The notes beneath the pieces are model-generated. The model saw nothing but the letters and a program-made list of their open reading frames with translations, made no database searches and was not told the origin of the DNA. Made by a program: the position numbers and the translations under genes. This document shows, piece by piece, positions 10,201-18,488 of a stretch of 64,000 bases of DNA (the first letter of the stretch is position 1; the number at the start of each line of letters is the position of its first letter). Origin of the DNA: Chitinibacter sp046530675 (lineage in GTDB: Bacteria > Pseudomonadota > Gammaproteobacteria > Burkholderiales > Chitinibacteraceae); contig NZ_CP172558.1 in assembly GCF_046530675.1 (NCBI RefSeq), forward strand, positions 1,488,001 through 1,552,000. The letters run 5' to 3'.

Positions 10201-13200
10201 CACCGTCGGTATCGACACTGAGCAGGACGGGGTCGCCACTCAAAGTATCGACCAATCCGCTGTCAACGCTATCCTCCTCTTCGGGGAGGTTGAGGGAGAG
10301 AGCATAGGCAATATCGCCTTCACCATCGGCGCCAAAGTCACCAGCGGTAAACAGGCTGGTAAAGAAGGCACTGGTCGTTGCGCCGTCTTCGGTGTCGAGG
10401 TCAGATTCATCGACAATGAGTGATGGTACTGCTGTTTGAGTCGGATCAATGCTTGGACCATCATCCTCAAAGACAAAGCTACCGCTGATATCGCGTTCGG
10501 CAGTATCGCTGTCGCCATCTTTATCGGTAATGGTGGCGGTCAAAGTGACCAGACCGAGATCCAACGTGGCTGGCGTGTCGCTTTCATCAGGATCGGATGG
10601 GTCACCATGAACCACAGCACGATATTGCGTGAGTGTGACTTCGCCCGATTCCGCATCGACACTGATGCGTAAAACTTCTTCGCCATCGGCCATTCCGACA
10701 ATATCACCGGCATCGTCACCGTCGGTATCGACACTGAGCAGGACGGGGTCGCCACTCAAAGTATCGACCAATCCGCTGTCAACGCTATCCTCCTCTTCGG
10801 GGAGGTTGAGGGAGAGAGCATAGGCAATATCGCCTTCACCATCGGCGCCAAAGTCACCAGCGGTAAACAGGCTGGTAAAGAAGGCACTGGTCGTTGCGCC
10901 GTCTTCGGTGTCGAGGTCAGATTCATCGACAATGAGTGATGGTACTGCTGTTTGAGTCGGATCAATGCTTGGACCATCATCCTCAAAGACAAAGCTACCG
11001 CTGATATCGCGTTCGGCAGTATCGCTGTCGCCATCTTTATCGGTAATGGTGGCGGTCAAAGTGACCAGACCGAGATCCAACGTGGCTGGCGTGTCGCTTT
11101 CATCAGGATCGGATGGGTCACCATGAACCACAGCACGATATTGCGTGAGTGTGACTTCGCCCGATTCCGCATCGACACTGATGCGTAAAACTTCTTCGCC
11201 ATCGGCCATTCCGACAATATCACCGGCATCGTCACCGTCGGTATCGACACTGAGCAGGACGGGGTCGCCACTCAAAGTATCGACCAATCCGCTGTCAACG
11301 CTATCCTCCTCTTCGGGGAGGTTGAGGGAGAGAGCATAGGCAATATCGCCTTCACCATCGGCGCCAAAGTCACCAGCGGTAAACAGGCTGGTAAAGAAGG
11401 CACTGGTCGTTGCGCCGTCTTCGGTGTCGAGGTCAGATTCATCGACAATGAGTGATGGTACTGCTGTTTGAGTCGGATCAATGCTTGGACCATCATCCTC
11501 AAAGACAAAGCTACCGCTGATATCGCGTTCGGCAGTATCGCTGTCGCCATCTTTATCGGTAATGGTGGCGGTCAAAGTGACCAGACCGAGATCCAACGTG
11601 GCTGGCGTGTCGCTTTCATCAGGATCGGATGGGTCACCATGAACCACAGCACGATATTGCGTGAGTGTGACTTCGCCCGATTCCGCATCGACACTGATGC
11701 GTAAAACTTCTTCGCCATCGGCCATTCCGACAATATCACCGGCATCGTCACCGTCGGTATCGACACTGAGCAGGACGGGGTCGCCACTCAAAGTATCGAC
11801 CAATCCGCTGTCAACGCTATCCTCCTCTTCGGGGAGGTTGAGGGAGAGAGCATAGGCAATATCGCCTTCACCATCGGCGCCAAAGTCACCAGCGGTAAAC
11901 AGGCTGGTAAAGAAGGCACTGGTCGTTGCGCCGTCTTCGGTGTCGAGGTCAGATTCATCGACAATGAGTGATGGTACTGCTGTTTGAGTCGGATCAATGC
12001 TTGGACCATCATCCTCAAAGACAAAGCTACCGCTGATATCGCGTTCGGCAGTATCGCTGTCGCCATCTTTATCGGTAATGGTGGCGGTCAAAGTGACCAG
12101 ACCGAGATCCAACGTGGCTGGCGTGTCGCTTTCATCAGGATCGGATGGGTCACCATGAACCACAGCACGATATTGCGTGAGTGTGACTTCGCCCGATTCC
12201 GCATCGACACTGATGCGTAAAACTTCTTCGCCATCGGCCATTCCGACAATATCACCGGCATCGTCACCGTCGGTATCGACACTGAGCAGGACGGGGTCGC
12301 CACTCAAAGTATCGACCAATCCGCTGTCAACGCTATCCTCCTCTTCGGGGAGGTTGAGGGAGAGAGCATAGGCAATATCGCCTTCACCATCGGCGCCAAA
12401 GTCACCAGCGGTAAACAGGCTGGTAAAGAAGGCACTGGTCGTTGCGCCGTCTTCGGTGTCGAGGTCAGATTCATCGACAATGAGTGATGGTACTGCTGTT
12501 TGAGTCGGATCAATGCTTGGACCATCATCCTCAAAGACAAAGCTACCGCTGATATCGCGTTCGGCAGTATCGCTGTCGCCATCTTTATCGGTAATGGTGG
12601 CGGTCAAAGTGACCAGACCGAGATCCAACGTGGCTGGCGTGTCGCTTTCATCAGGATCGGATGGGTCACCATGAACCACAGCACGATATTGCGTGAGTGT
12701 GACTTCGCCCGATTCCGCATCGACACTGATGCGTAAAACTTCTTCGCCATCGGCCATTCCGACAATATCACCGGCATCGTCACCGTCGGTATCGACACTG
12801 AGCAGGACGGGGTCGCCACTCAAAGTATCGACCAATCCGCTGTCAACGCTATCCTCCTCTTCGGGGAGGTTGAGGGAGAGAGCATAGGCAATATCGCCTT
12901 CACCATCGGCGCCAAAGTCACCAGCGGTAAACAGGCTAGCAAAGCTGGTACTGTCAGCACCCGCCTCACCTAGGGTGGTTTCATCCACAACCAATGAGAG
13001 GAACTCATCGTTAGCGTTGATTGTGGGTAAATCATCAATAATTGTAATAATGATGTTTGCGGATGCTGGTGGCGCTTCTCCATCAGAAATTGCCAATGGA
13101 ATGACCTCATCAAAGCTGGACTCGCCTTCGTCATTAATAACAGAGGTTGTTAAAGTGAAGGTGTAAGTGAATACACCATTACTATATGAAGTTAAATCCA

Positions 13201-14353
13201 GTGTGCCATGTGGGGTTCCAATGGGGGGGGCGTTCAATATGTCGTTAATTAAATCGGCAAATGAGCCGTTTCCACGGTCAAAGAGCTGTCCTGCGATGGA
13301 AATGGACTGAATGTCGTCCAGCCCATCCCCGTCATTAATTGTGATGGTGCCACTTGCTGTAGGATTTTCTTCTCCAGCCGCCGTACCGGCATGTTGCCCA
13401 GTTTGTTCGTTGGCAATGATATTGGCCTCACTGAGAACATCGTTAGCCCCGCTTGGGTTGCCGGCATCGGTAGTGATACTAGGCGGCTCATTAACAGGAG
13501 TTACTGTGATATTGACCGTGGCTGTATCGGTTCCGCCTTGTCCATCACTAATGGTGTAGGTGAAGCTTGCGGGGCCGTTGTATTTGTCATTTGGGGTGAA
13601 AACGATTTTTCCGTCAATTAGGCTTACCGTTCCGTTGACTGCATCTTGCACGCTGATAATGGTGAGCGTGTCGTTGTCTGGGTCGGTATCGTTGGCAAGT
13701 AAGCTCAGCGGATTGATATTCAATGCCTGCCCTTCCTTGGTAGTCAGGGCGTCGTTTTCTGCATTAGTACTATTGTCGTCAATGGCATCGGGCGGCTGAT
13801 TCAGCTGAGCTTGAGATGGTTCCGCCAGCGTTGGAGTGAGCTCTACTGAAATGCCGATGGTAGAAATCCCCGTTGGAATTTCTACTCTGGATTGGGGCGA
13901 ATCAAGCACGACGAAGCTGTGTCCACCATCTTCACCGCCGGCTCCACCGGCTCCGGGAGCCCCTGCTGCCGATGCTGCGGCGACTTGGGTCGGATCGGCG
14001 CCTTGGGCGATCAGTTCTTGAATTCGTGCGGCACTATCTGCTGCGTTGGCGGCATTTGCGCTATCGGCTGGCTGGAGCAATTGAGCCAGAATTTGTTCGG
14101 TCAGGCTCAGACTGTCTGCGTGACCAAGCGTGATTTGCGAACCATTCGCGAAGGTGATCGACACTGCGCCATCTGCGCCAGTCTGAATCGTGTCGCCGGG
14201 GTTGACCTTATCGCCCACTTGCAGGACACGAGTTTCTCCGCTGGCAGTCAGGACTTTGACTTCGCCGATGACTTGAGAAACGGTGCCTTTGCTGTTCAGG
14301 CTGCTGGCGCCACTGCCGGTGGCTTTGATGTTGCTGGTGTTTGCGGTAGCCAT
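7265..14353 (-). CDS. Giant RTX adhesin with LapA-type retention module
   Basis: Cell-surface adhesin of 2362 residues. I chose the ATG at 14353 because AGGAGC lies 8 bases upstream and the protein then begins directly with the retention module. That module (about residues 1-125, with TVSQVIGEVKVLTASGE and GSQITLGHADSLSL) jams in the outer-membrane channel in LapA-type adhesins. After it comes an alanine/glycine linker with a dialanine site (SAAGAPG, residues 128-134). Next are cadherin-like/tandem-95 Ig folds, then about eight 172-residue acidic repeats of T1SS-143/DUF5801 type, and one divergent domain. The protein ends with RTX nonapeptides (GGEGHDILNGGDGSDIF) and a VC_A0849-type C-terminal secretion signal. 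It is convergent with its likely exporter genes and divergent from a LuxR gene. Cleavage by the nearby LapG-like protease is inferred. Confidence 0.93.
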   Translation of the reverse strand: MATANTSNIKATGSGASSLNSKGTVSQVIGEVKVLTASGETRVLQVGDKVNPGDTIQTGADGAVSITFANGSQITLGHADSLSLTEQILAQLLQPADSANAANAADSAARIQELIAQGADPTQVAAASAAGAPGAGGAGGEDGGHSFVVLDSPQSRVEIPTGISTIGISVELTPTLAEPSQAQLNQPPDAIDDNSTNAENDALTTKEGQALNINPLSLLANDTDPDNDTLTIISVQDAVNGTVSLIDGKIVFTPNDKYNGPASFTYTISDGQGGTDTATVNITVTPVNEPPSITTDAGNPSGANDVLSEANIIANEQTGQHAGTAAGEENPTASGTITINDGDGLDDIQSISIAGQLFDRGNGSFADLINDILNAPPIGTPHGTLDLTSYSNGVFTYTFTLTTSVINDEGESSFDEVIPLAISDGEAPPASANIIITIIDDLPTINANDEFLSLVVDETTLGEAGADSTSFASLFTAGDFGADGEGDIAYALSLNLPEEEDSVDSGLVDTLSGDPVLLSVDTDGDDAGDIVGMADGEEVLRISVDAESGEVTLTQYRAVVHGDPSDPDESDTPATLDLGLVTLTATITDKDGDSDTAERDISGSFVFEDDGPSIDPTQTAVPSLIVDESDLDTEDGATTSAFFTSLFTAGDFGADGEGDIAYALSLNLPEEEDSVDSGLVDTLSGDPVLLSVDTDGDDAGDIVGMADGEEVLRISVDAESGEVTLTQYRAVVHGDPSDPDESDTPATLDLGLVTLTATITDKDGDSDTAERDISGSFVFEDDGPSIDPTQTAVPSLIVDESDLDTEDGATTSAFFTSLFTAGDFGADGEGDIAYALSLNLPEEEDSVDSGLVDTLSGDPVLLSVDTDGDDAGDIVGMADGEEVLRISVDAESGEVTLTQYRAVVHGDPSDPDESDTPATLDLGLVTLTATITDKDGDSDTAERDISGSFVFEDDGPSIDPTQTAVPSLIVDESDLDTEDGATTSAFFTSLFTAGDFGADGEGDIAYALSLNLPEEEDSVDSGLVDTLSGDPVLLSVDTDGDDAGDIVGMADGEEVLRISVDAESGEVTLTQYRAVVHGDPSDPDESDTPATLDLGLVTLTATITDKDGDSDTAERDISGSFVFEDDGPSIDPTQTAVPSLIVDESDLDTEDGATTSAFFTSLFTAGDFGADGEGDIAYALSLNLPEEEDSVDSGLVDTLSGDPVLLSVDTDGDDAGDIVGMADGEEVLRISVDAESGEVTLTQYRAVVHGDPSDPDESDTPATLDLGLVTLTATITDKDGDSDTAERDISGSFVFEDDGPSIDPTQTAVPSLIVDESDLDTEDGATTSAFFTSLFTAGDFGADGEGDIAYALSLNLPEEEDSVDSGLVDTLSGDPVLLSVDTDGDDAGDIVGMADGEEVLRISVDAESGEVTLTQYRAVVHGDPSDPDESDTPATLDLGLVTLTATITDKDGDSDTAERDISGSFVFEDDGPSIDPTQTAVPSLIVDESDLDTEDGATTSAFFTSLFTAGDFGADGEGDIAYALSLNLPEEEDSVDSGLVDTLSGDPVLLSVDTDGDDAGDIVGMADGEEVLRISVDAESGEVTLTQYRAVVHGDPSDPDESDTPATLDLGLVTLTATITDKDGDSDTAERDISGSFVFEDDGPSIDPTQTAVPSLIVDESDLDTEDGATTSAFFTSLFTAGDFGADGEGDIAYALSLNLPEEEDSVDSGLVDTLSGDPVLLSVDTDGDDAGDIVGMADGEEVLRISVDAESGEVTLTQYRAVVHGDPSDPDESDTPATLDLGLVTLTATITDKDGDSDTAERDISGSFAFEDDGPSIVAHSNLIFANEGSTPTGTGYFDYSIGADKRGSYSSVNSDFGQILLAGMVGNINISTTNVTWESEDDATANFTFSFKYDADPVNPDNALTNATGSLVFDKESGEYSVTLDQPLLGYTTLTTSNTIGTPDSYQLPANGGGQPEVVVSTLLEATQSDPGFYIQFTAPATQGGSGLKAGGDSAFSIGELFATAGEVGTLTISGTSNGVGSDTLQQGDVLDMDFFTYHPGSNIAASPDARVSGLFLKLNQLDNGDDLIVVLKLIDPDTNDITTRVLVVEYGDIALTGDKTGTVYIESNDYNALGENWQIYGAQLMTSTNGVSGTGINLNGGLGSSGSSLDENGDLITQAFTNNGATDDNDVVKVVDIGLITSTNNNLDAELQFSFDITDADGDSTAQQTLNVSIINGTTFTGSSSADAIQGSEGDDIITGGEGHDILNGGDGSDIFVLAVGADNADIIQDFNVDAKADGGDVLDISDLLEGAIGYDGSNLGAFLTFSAINPDNLSEGTIVKFDSDGIGNDGVQVATLQGVSPQNLLDTLISNGEIKTTD
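8922..12937 (-). repeat. Tandem array of 516-bp units inside the adhesin gene
   Basis: The unit is exactly 516 bp (172 codons) and occurs about 7.8 times. Sampled lines one period apart are identical base for base. The same reading frames, including on the other strand, recur unchanged every 516 bp, so the copies appear identical at the DNA level. The outermost edges diverge: a few changes near 8925 and a clean break at 12937. Each unit encodes one acidic, Asp-rich, probably calcium-binding extender domain. Confidence 0.95.
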
Positions 14354-14525
14354 GATCTGTGCTCCTAGTCTTGAGTGCGCCATGGTCGAAGAGCTAGTTT
14401 TTACAATCATCTGCACTAAGCTGAGTGCATGGTGAAAGCAGAGTCGCTCACAATTTCCGATTTGGCTGATTAGTTCATTGTATGAATTTCACGCCCGATA
14501 AAAATCAGCCTGATGAACTACATAA

Positions 14526-14539
14526 AAACCCTAGGGTTT
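14526..14539. promoter_or_regulatory. Perfect 14-bp palindrome upstream of the LuxR gene
   Basis: AAACCCTAGGGTTT lies 18 bp before the LuxR-type gene, in the divergent region shared with the giant adhesin gene. LuxR/FixJ-type dimers bind short palindromes of this kind. Its role as an operator here is inferred. Confidence 0.5.
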
Positions 14540-14557
14540 GGTGGTCGATACAGTTAA

Positions 14558-15202
14558 ATGAATCCAAAATTTGTCATCATGACGGCAAATACACAGATCG
14601 AGCAGCATTGGCATGCCTTGCTATCGGGGCTGGGGTCGGTGTCGGTCTGTAGAAAATGGCCAGAACAAAACAGCCTGCCGGATCAGCATTTTCGCTGCTG
14701 CATTCTGGATTTGGGGCTTTGGCCGTCTATTGGCGAATCCTCAGATTTTCGAAACTGGGTGGCGCACACTCCGACCTGTTTGCTTGGGGAGGTCTTTTCA
14801 ATCGAAGAAGAGTTACGTTGGCTCGCGCTAGGTGTGCGAGCCTGCTGCACCCCTGATCTGGATGACGAACGGCTCAGGGTGATTGTCGATGTGACCAGCA
14901 AGGGTGGGATCTGGGTGTCGAATCAATCTTTGCCAAGGCTGTTGCAAGGCTTGCAGCATTTTTCCGCCCCGACGGAAAAAACGCTCAATGGTGCGACCAG
15001 TTTGAGTTCGCTTACTCCGCAAGAACGAAAAATTGCGCAGTTGGTCGGGCAGGGCGAAAGCAATAAATTGATCGCCCGGGCGCTGAATATTTCAGACCAT
15101 ACGGTCAAAACGCATTTAAGCGCCATTTTTAGTAAATTACATCTGAATGACCGGGTGCATTTGGCGTTGCTGGTGAATCAGCATAATGCGCAGCCGGAGT
15201 AA
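14558..15202 (+). CDS. LuxR-family transcriptional regulator
   Basis: A 214-residue protein with a C-terminal GerE/LuxR helix-turn-helix. The visible core is LTPQERKIAQLVGQGESNK, then ARALNISDHTVKTHLSAIFSKL (residues about 148-205). The first 120 residues resemble a receiver fold, but the usual acidic pocket and phosphoacceptor pattern is not clear, so it may be an unphosphorylated pseudo-receiver. It is divergent from the giant adhesin gene and upstream of the LapG/LapD-like genes, which suggests that it controls this locus. A 14-bp palindrome sits in its leader. No histidine kinase gene is nearby. Confidence 0.88.
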   Translation: MNPKFVIMTANTQIEQHWHALLSGLGSVSVCRKWPEQNSLPDQHFRCCILDLGLWPSIGESSDFRNWVAHTPTCLLGEVFSIEEELRWLALGVRACCTPDLDDERLRVIVDVTSKGGIWVSNQSLPRLLQGLQHFSAPTEKTLNGATSLSSLTPQERKIAQLVGQGESNKLIARALNISDHTVKTHLSAIFSKLHLNDRVHLALLVNQHNAQPE

Positions 15203-15279
15203 TTGTGGCATGCCGACAAGTTGCCCTTGAGCTTTTGAGTTTTCAGTCATATACCGGATTTTATCCCTTGCGCTAAACA

Positions 15280-15981
15280 ATGATGCTTGCTTCTTCGCCT
15301 GCTCATTCTTGTTCATTCGGTCGCCTGACTTTATTACTGGCTATTAGCTTGGCTGCGTGCTCATCAGCGCCCATCATCGGTGAAAATCCATATAAATTAA
15401 AAGCGGATACGCTGGATAAGGCTGAGGCCAAATATGGCGTAGCAGCCAGACAGCGTTTGAGTCGCTGGCAGGAAATGCTAGATGGCGATAAACAAGGTGA
15501 TGAGCGGAGCAAGCTGACGCGCATTAATGACTTCTTTAATGAACGAATTATTTTTACCCCTGACCGCCAGGCGTGGGGGGTCGAAGATTATTGGGCTACC
15601 CCAGTGGAGTTTCTTGGTCGTGGTATTGGTGATTGTGAAGATTTTGCAATTGCCAAGTATTTTTCGCTGTTAGCCTTGGGCGTGCCGGAAAACAAGTTGC
15701 GGATTACTTATGTGCAGGCCAATGGTTATGGGCCTGCTAATTTGGCGCATATGGTTCTGACCTATTACCCAACGCCTTCGGCAGTTCCCTTGGTGCTGGA
15801 CAATCTTATCCCTGAAATTAAACCTGCTTCGCAGCGCCCTGATTTGATCCCAGTGTATGCGTTTAACGGGCAAGGGCTTTGGTTGGCGAAAGACCGTAGC
15901 AGCGGTAATGCTGCACCGAGGAAAAATAAAATCAGTCTTTGGGATCAATTAAGAGCACGCCAAGGGCGAGAGTTTGATTAA
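15280..15981 (+). CDS. lapG: LapG-type periplasmic cysteine protease (transglutaminase-like)
   Basis: BTLCP-family protease that cuts a dialanine site in the retention module of a LapA-type adhesin and so releases it. The catalytic triad can be read as Cys119 (GIGDCEDFAIAKY), His157 (NLAHMVL) and Asp174 (LVLDNL). The acidic residues beside the cysteine match the calcium site of LapG. The N-terminal segment is hydrophobic and ends in LAAC (Cys27), a possible lipobox, so the enzyme might be a lipoprotein rather than freely soluble. The next gene encodes the LapD-like receptor that would sequester it, 30 bp downstream. The 233-residue length fits. Confidence 0.93.
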   Translation: MMLASSPAHSCSFGRLTLLLAISLAACSSAPIIGENPYKLKADTLDKAEAKYGVAARQRLSRWQEMLDGDKQGDERSKLTRINDFFNERIIFTPDRQAWGVEDYWATPVEFLGRGIGDCEDFAIAKYFSLLALGVPENKLRITYVQANGYGPANLAHMVLTYYPTPSAVPLVLDNLIPEIKPASQRPDLIPVYAFNGQGLWLAKDRSSGNAAPRKNKISLWDQLRARQGREFD

Positions 15982-16011
15982 CGTCCGCAGATACTCCGCT
16001 AGGAGGACGAT

Positions 16012-17979
16012 ATGACTTTATTGAAGCAATTGATCTTGTTGATTGTGACCTTGTTTGTATTCCTGTTTTTCGGCACGGTGTATCTGAATGCTGAGAACTC
16101 ACGCGCCTTTATTGCTGAGCAGTTGGCGACGATTGCACAAGATGCTGCGACTTCGTTGGGCATGCAGCTATCACCACTGATTATGGATAAAAATAATCAG
16201 GTTTTGGTCGAGCGCACAGTCGATGCTGTTTTTGATAGTGGTTATTACCGTACGATCCAGATTGCCGATATGGAAGGAAAACTGCTGATCGAACGACATG
16301 CTGGAACCCGGGTCAATCAGGTTCCAGAGTGGTTTGTTCGTTTGTTTCCGATTGAAACGCCGGTGGGAGAGTCGCTGATGAGTAGCGGCTGGCAGCAAGC
16401 CGGTACGGTCAAAATTGCCGCCAACCCTGGTATTGCTTATGCATCGCTTTGGGCGAGTAGTATCAATGCACTGTACTGGTTTCTGGGTGTCTCGATTCTG
16501 ACTTTACTGGTCGGTTTGATGGTGCTGCATTATGTGTTGCGGCCATTGCGTGACGTGGAAATGCAGGCGCTGGCGATTTGCAACCGCGAATATCCCGATC
16601 CGGCGAAATTACCTTGGACTCTGGATTTGCGAAGTGTTGTACAGGCTATGAATCGCATGACCCAAAAAGTGAAGGAAATGTTTGCCGAGCAGGCTGCCAG
16701 TATCGAGCGCATGCGTGCCGAGGCTTATCTGGACAGTTTGACCGGGCTGGCTAATCGGCGTTATTTCGATCTGCGGGTCAAACAATTGATGGATGCTGAT
16801 GAACCGCTAAGTCATGGTGCTTTGCTCTTTTTGGAAATCAGTCATTTGAAAGAAATCAATGATCAGAAAGGCTTTCGTGTTGTTGATCAGTTATTGCTTG
16901 AAGTGGCAACGCTACTCAAAACTGTTCATCCCGATATCGAGCAACATGAAGCATTTTTTGCTCGGATGAGCGGTAATACGTTTGCCGCTTTCTTTGCTGG
17001 AATCGATCAGAGTCAGGCCAGGAGCTTGGGCGATACACTGATGCATAAATTGACGACGCTATTTGAGCGCGGAATGACCCCATTTGGCGATGTCGCCCAT
17101 ATTGGTGGCGCCATGTATCACGGTCAAAATATTTCCCAATGGCTCTCGGAAGTGGATTTGGCGCTGCGGAGTGCGCAAAACGAGGGCGCTAATAGCGTAC
17201 ATTTTTACACGCCGGAAGAGGCGCACCGTCATGGTTCGCTGAGTGCTACGCAATGGAAGGGTATATTGCTGGAGGCCTTGAATTCGCAAAGGGTAGAGCT
17301 ATATACCCAGGTAGTTAATACAGTCGATGACCAACCGATTCATCGTGAAGTCTTTCTCCGTTTGCGCGATGAACTTGGAGAGCAAATTCCTGCCGGATTA
17401 TTTGTACCCATGGCCAAACGACATGGGCTGATTCAGGAGTTTGACCGGATCGTCATTGCTTTATGTTTGCAAGAGCTGAAAAGAACGCCGGATCTCAAAC
17501 TGGCCATTAATTTGTTCCCCGCCTCGATTGCGCATCCCGAATTTGTTCAATGGTTATTGGATCAGTTACGTGTTCAACCGGATGTGGCGCAACAACTCTC
17601 TTTTGAATTGCCTGAACAGGAGGCTTTGAGTCAGCTCGATGACTTACGTCGCTTTATTGATCAGGTTGGCTCATTGGGTGTTCAAATCGGGCTGGATAAT
17701 TTTGGCCGCGGGTTTAGTTCATTTACTTATCTGAGCTCATTGAAAGTACATTACCTCAAAGTTGATGGCTCGTTTACGAAAGAAATTGATCAAAGCCGCG
17801 AAAATCAGTTTTTCATGGATGCGATTGTGAAAATCGCGCATGGACTGGACTTGCAGGTGATTGCCAAGTCGGTAGAAACCGCGGCAGAAAAACAAATGTT
17901 GGAGTCGCTGAGAGTCGATGGCGAGCAGGGCTTTGGTGTTGCAAATATCGAATTGTGGCAGGCCGCCCGAAGTTTGTAG
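16012..17979 (+). CDS. lapD: LapD-type c-di-GMP receptor with degenerate GGDEF and EAL domains
   Basis: Inside-out signalling receptor of 655 residues. Transmembrane helix 1 is at about 5-25. A periplasmic domain follows (about 28-150), carrying a GW pair with Trp127, close to the LapG-contacting Trp of known LapD. Helix 2 is at about 152-175 and a HAMP domain at about 175-228. The GGDEF-like domain has SGNTF (320-324) in place of GGDEF. The EAL-like domain has EVFLR (446-450) in place of EALLR. Both catalytic motifs are therefore lost, as expected for a binding-only receptor. When the EAL domain holds c-di-GMP, the periplasmic domain should bind LapG and protect the adhesin. AGGAGG lies just before the start. 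Confidence 0.94.
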   Translation: MTLLKQLILLIVTLFVFLFFGTVYLNAENSRAFIAEQLATIAQDAATSLGMQLSPLIMDKNNQVLVERTVDAVFDSGYYRTIQIADMEGKLLIERHAGTRVNQVPEWFVRLFPIETPVGESLMSSGWQQAGTVKIAANPGIAYASLWASSINALYWFLGVSILTLLVGLMVLHYVLRPLRDVEMQALAICNREYPDPAKLPWTLDLRSVVQAMNRMTQKVKEMFAEQAASIERMRAEAYLDSLTGLANRRYFDLRVKQLMDADEPLSHGALLFLEISHLKEINDQKGFRVVDQLLLEVATLLKTVHPDIEQHEAFFARMSGNTFAAFFAGIDQSQARSLGDTLMHKLTTLFERGMTPFGDVAHIGGAMYHGQNISQWLSEVDLALRSAQNEGANSVHFYTPEEAHRHGSLSATQWKGILLEALNSQRVELYTQVVNTVDDQPIHREVFLRLRDELGEQIPAGLFVPMAKRHGLIQEFDRIVIALCLQELKRTPDLKLAINLFPASIAHPEFVQWLLDQLRVQPDVAQQLSFELPEQEALSQLDDLRRFIDQVGSLGVQIGLDNFGRGFSSFTYLSSLKVHYLKVDGSFTKEIDQSRENQFFMDAIVKIAHGLDLQVIAKSVETAAEKQMLESLRVDGEQGFGVANIELWQAARSL

Positions 17980-17994
17980 AAACATACCTTGCCT

Positions 17995-18042
17995 GGTATT
18001 GCCTTGCCGGCGTTTATTGATGGGCTGGCTGTGGCTATACCC
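17995..18042 (-). repeat. Dispersed 48-bp GGGTATA element, copy 2
   Basis: On the - strand it begins GGGTATAGCCACAGCC and ends GCAATACC. It covers the stop codon of the PilZ gene. Only the ends and the length match the other copies. Confidence 0.5.
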
Positions 18043-18451
18043 TTTGTTTTGTTGAAGGGCTTGTTGAGTTGCCGTACGCTGACTGCGTTAGGCTAGCGTG
18101 TTCCAGCATGAAAATAAACCGCTGTAACAATTGTTCGCTGTGCACCGAGAGTTGTGAAAATTGGCAGCCAGTTCTGATGGTTCTGATGCCATTGGGTAAG
18201 ATGATTTCAGTTTGCTGGCCAATATTCAATGTGCAATGAATCGCCCCGACATGTCTTAATTCGATACGACATCCTTTGAGTGTCATGCCTGTCTGCAGCT
18301 CAATGTCGGCGCTAAAGCCAATCAAACCAACGCCCCCTAGGCTGACGTCGGCCAGCGCGATAATCGCTTCAATGCCACGGGGTGTATCAATAAAGCAGTC
18401 ACTGGCGAATGCATGCGGAATCGGTAACCGAAACGTATCTCTGCGTTGCAT
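18035..18451 (-). CDS. PilZ-domain c-di-GMP-binding protein
   Basis: A 138-residue protein consisting almost entirely of a PilZ domain. The RxxxR motif (RRDTFR, residues 3-8) and the downstream DxSxxG motif (ADVSLGGVG, about 33-41) form the c-di-GMP pocket. It resembles the C-terminal half of YcgR flagellar-brake proteins, but the N-terminal YcgR domain is absent. A GGGGAGA ribosome site precedes the ATG, so the short start is credible. It lies between the Lap locus and PBP1A, separated from the latter by a large palindrome. Its target is unknown; the adhesin or pilus machinery is a reasonable guess from context only. Confidence 0.85.
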   Translation of the reverse strand: MQRRDTFRLPIPHAFASDCFIDTPRGIEAIIALADVSLGGVGLIGFSADIELQTGMTLKGCRIELRHVGAIHCTLNIGQQTEIILPNGIRTIRTGCQFSQLSVHSEQLLQRFIFMLEHASLTQSAYGNSTSPSTKQRV

Positions 18452-18488
18452 TATCTCCCCTATGCTGATTGGCCAAATGCAAATGCGC

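Noticed and set aside
8992..12887. Families of 64-, 71-, 78- and 92-codon open frames recurring every 516 bp
   Set aside because: They are other-frame readings of the identical repeat units of the giant adhesin, not separate genes.
8922..12937. Possible CRISPR array
   Set aside because: Units are 516 bp with no unique spacers and are in frame within a protein gene.
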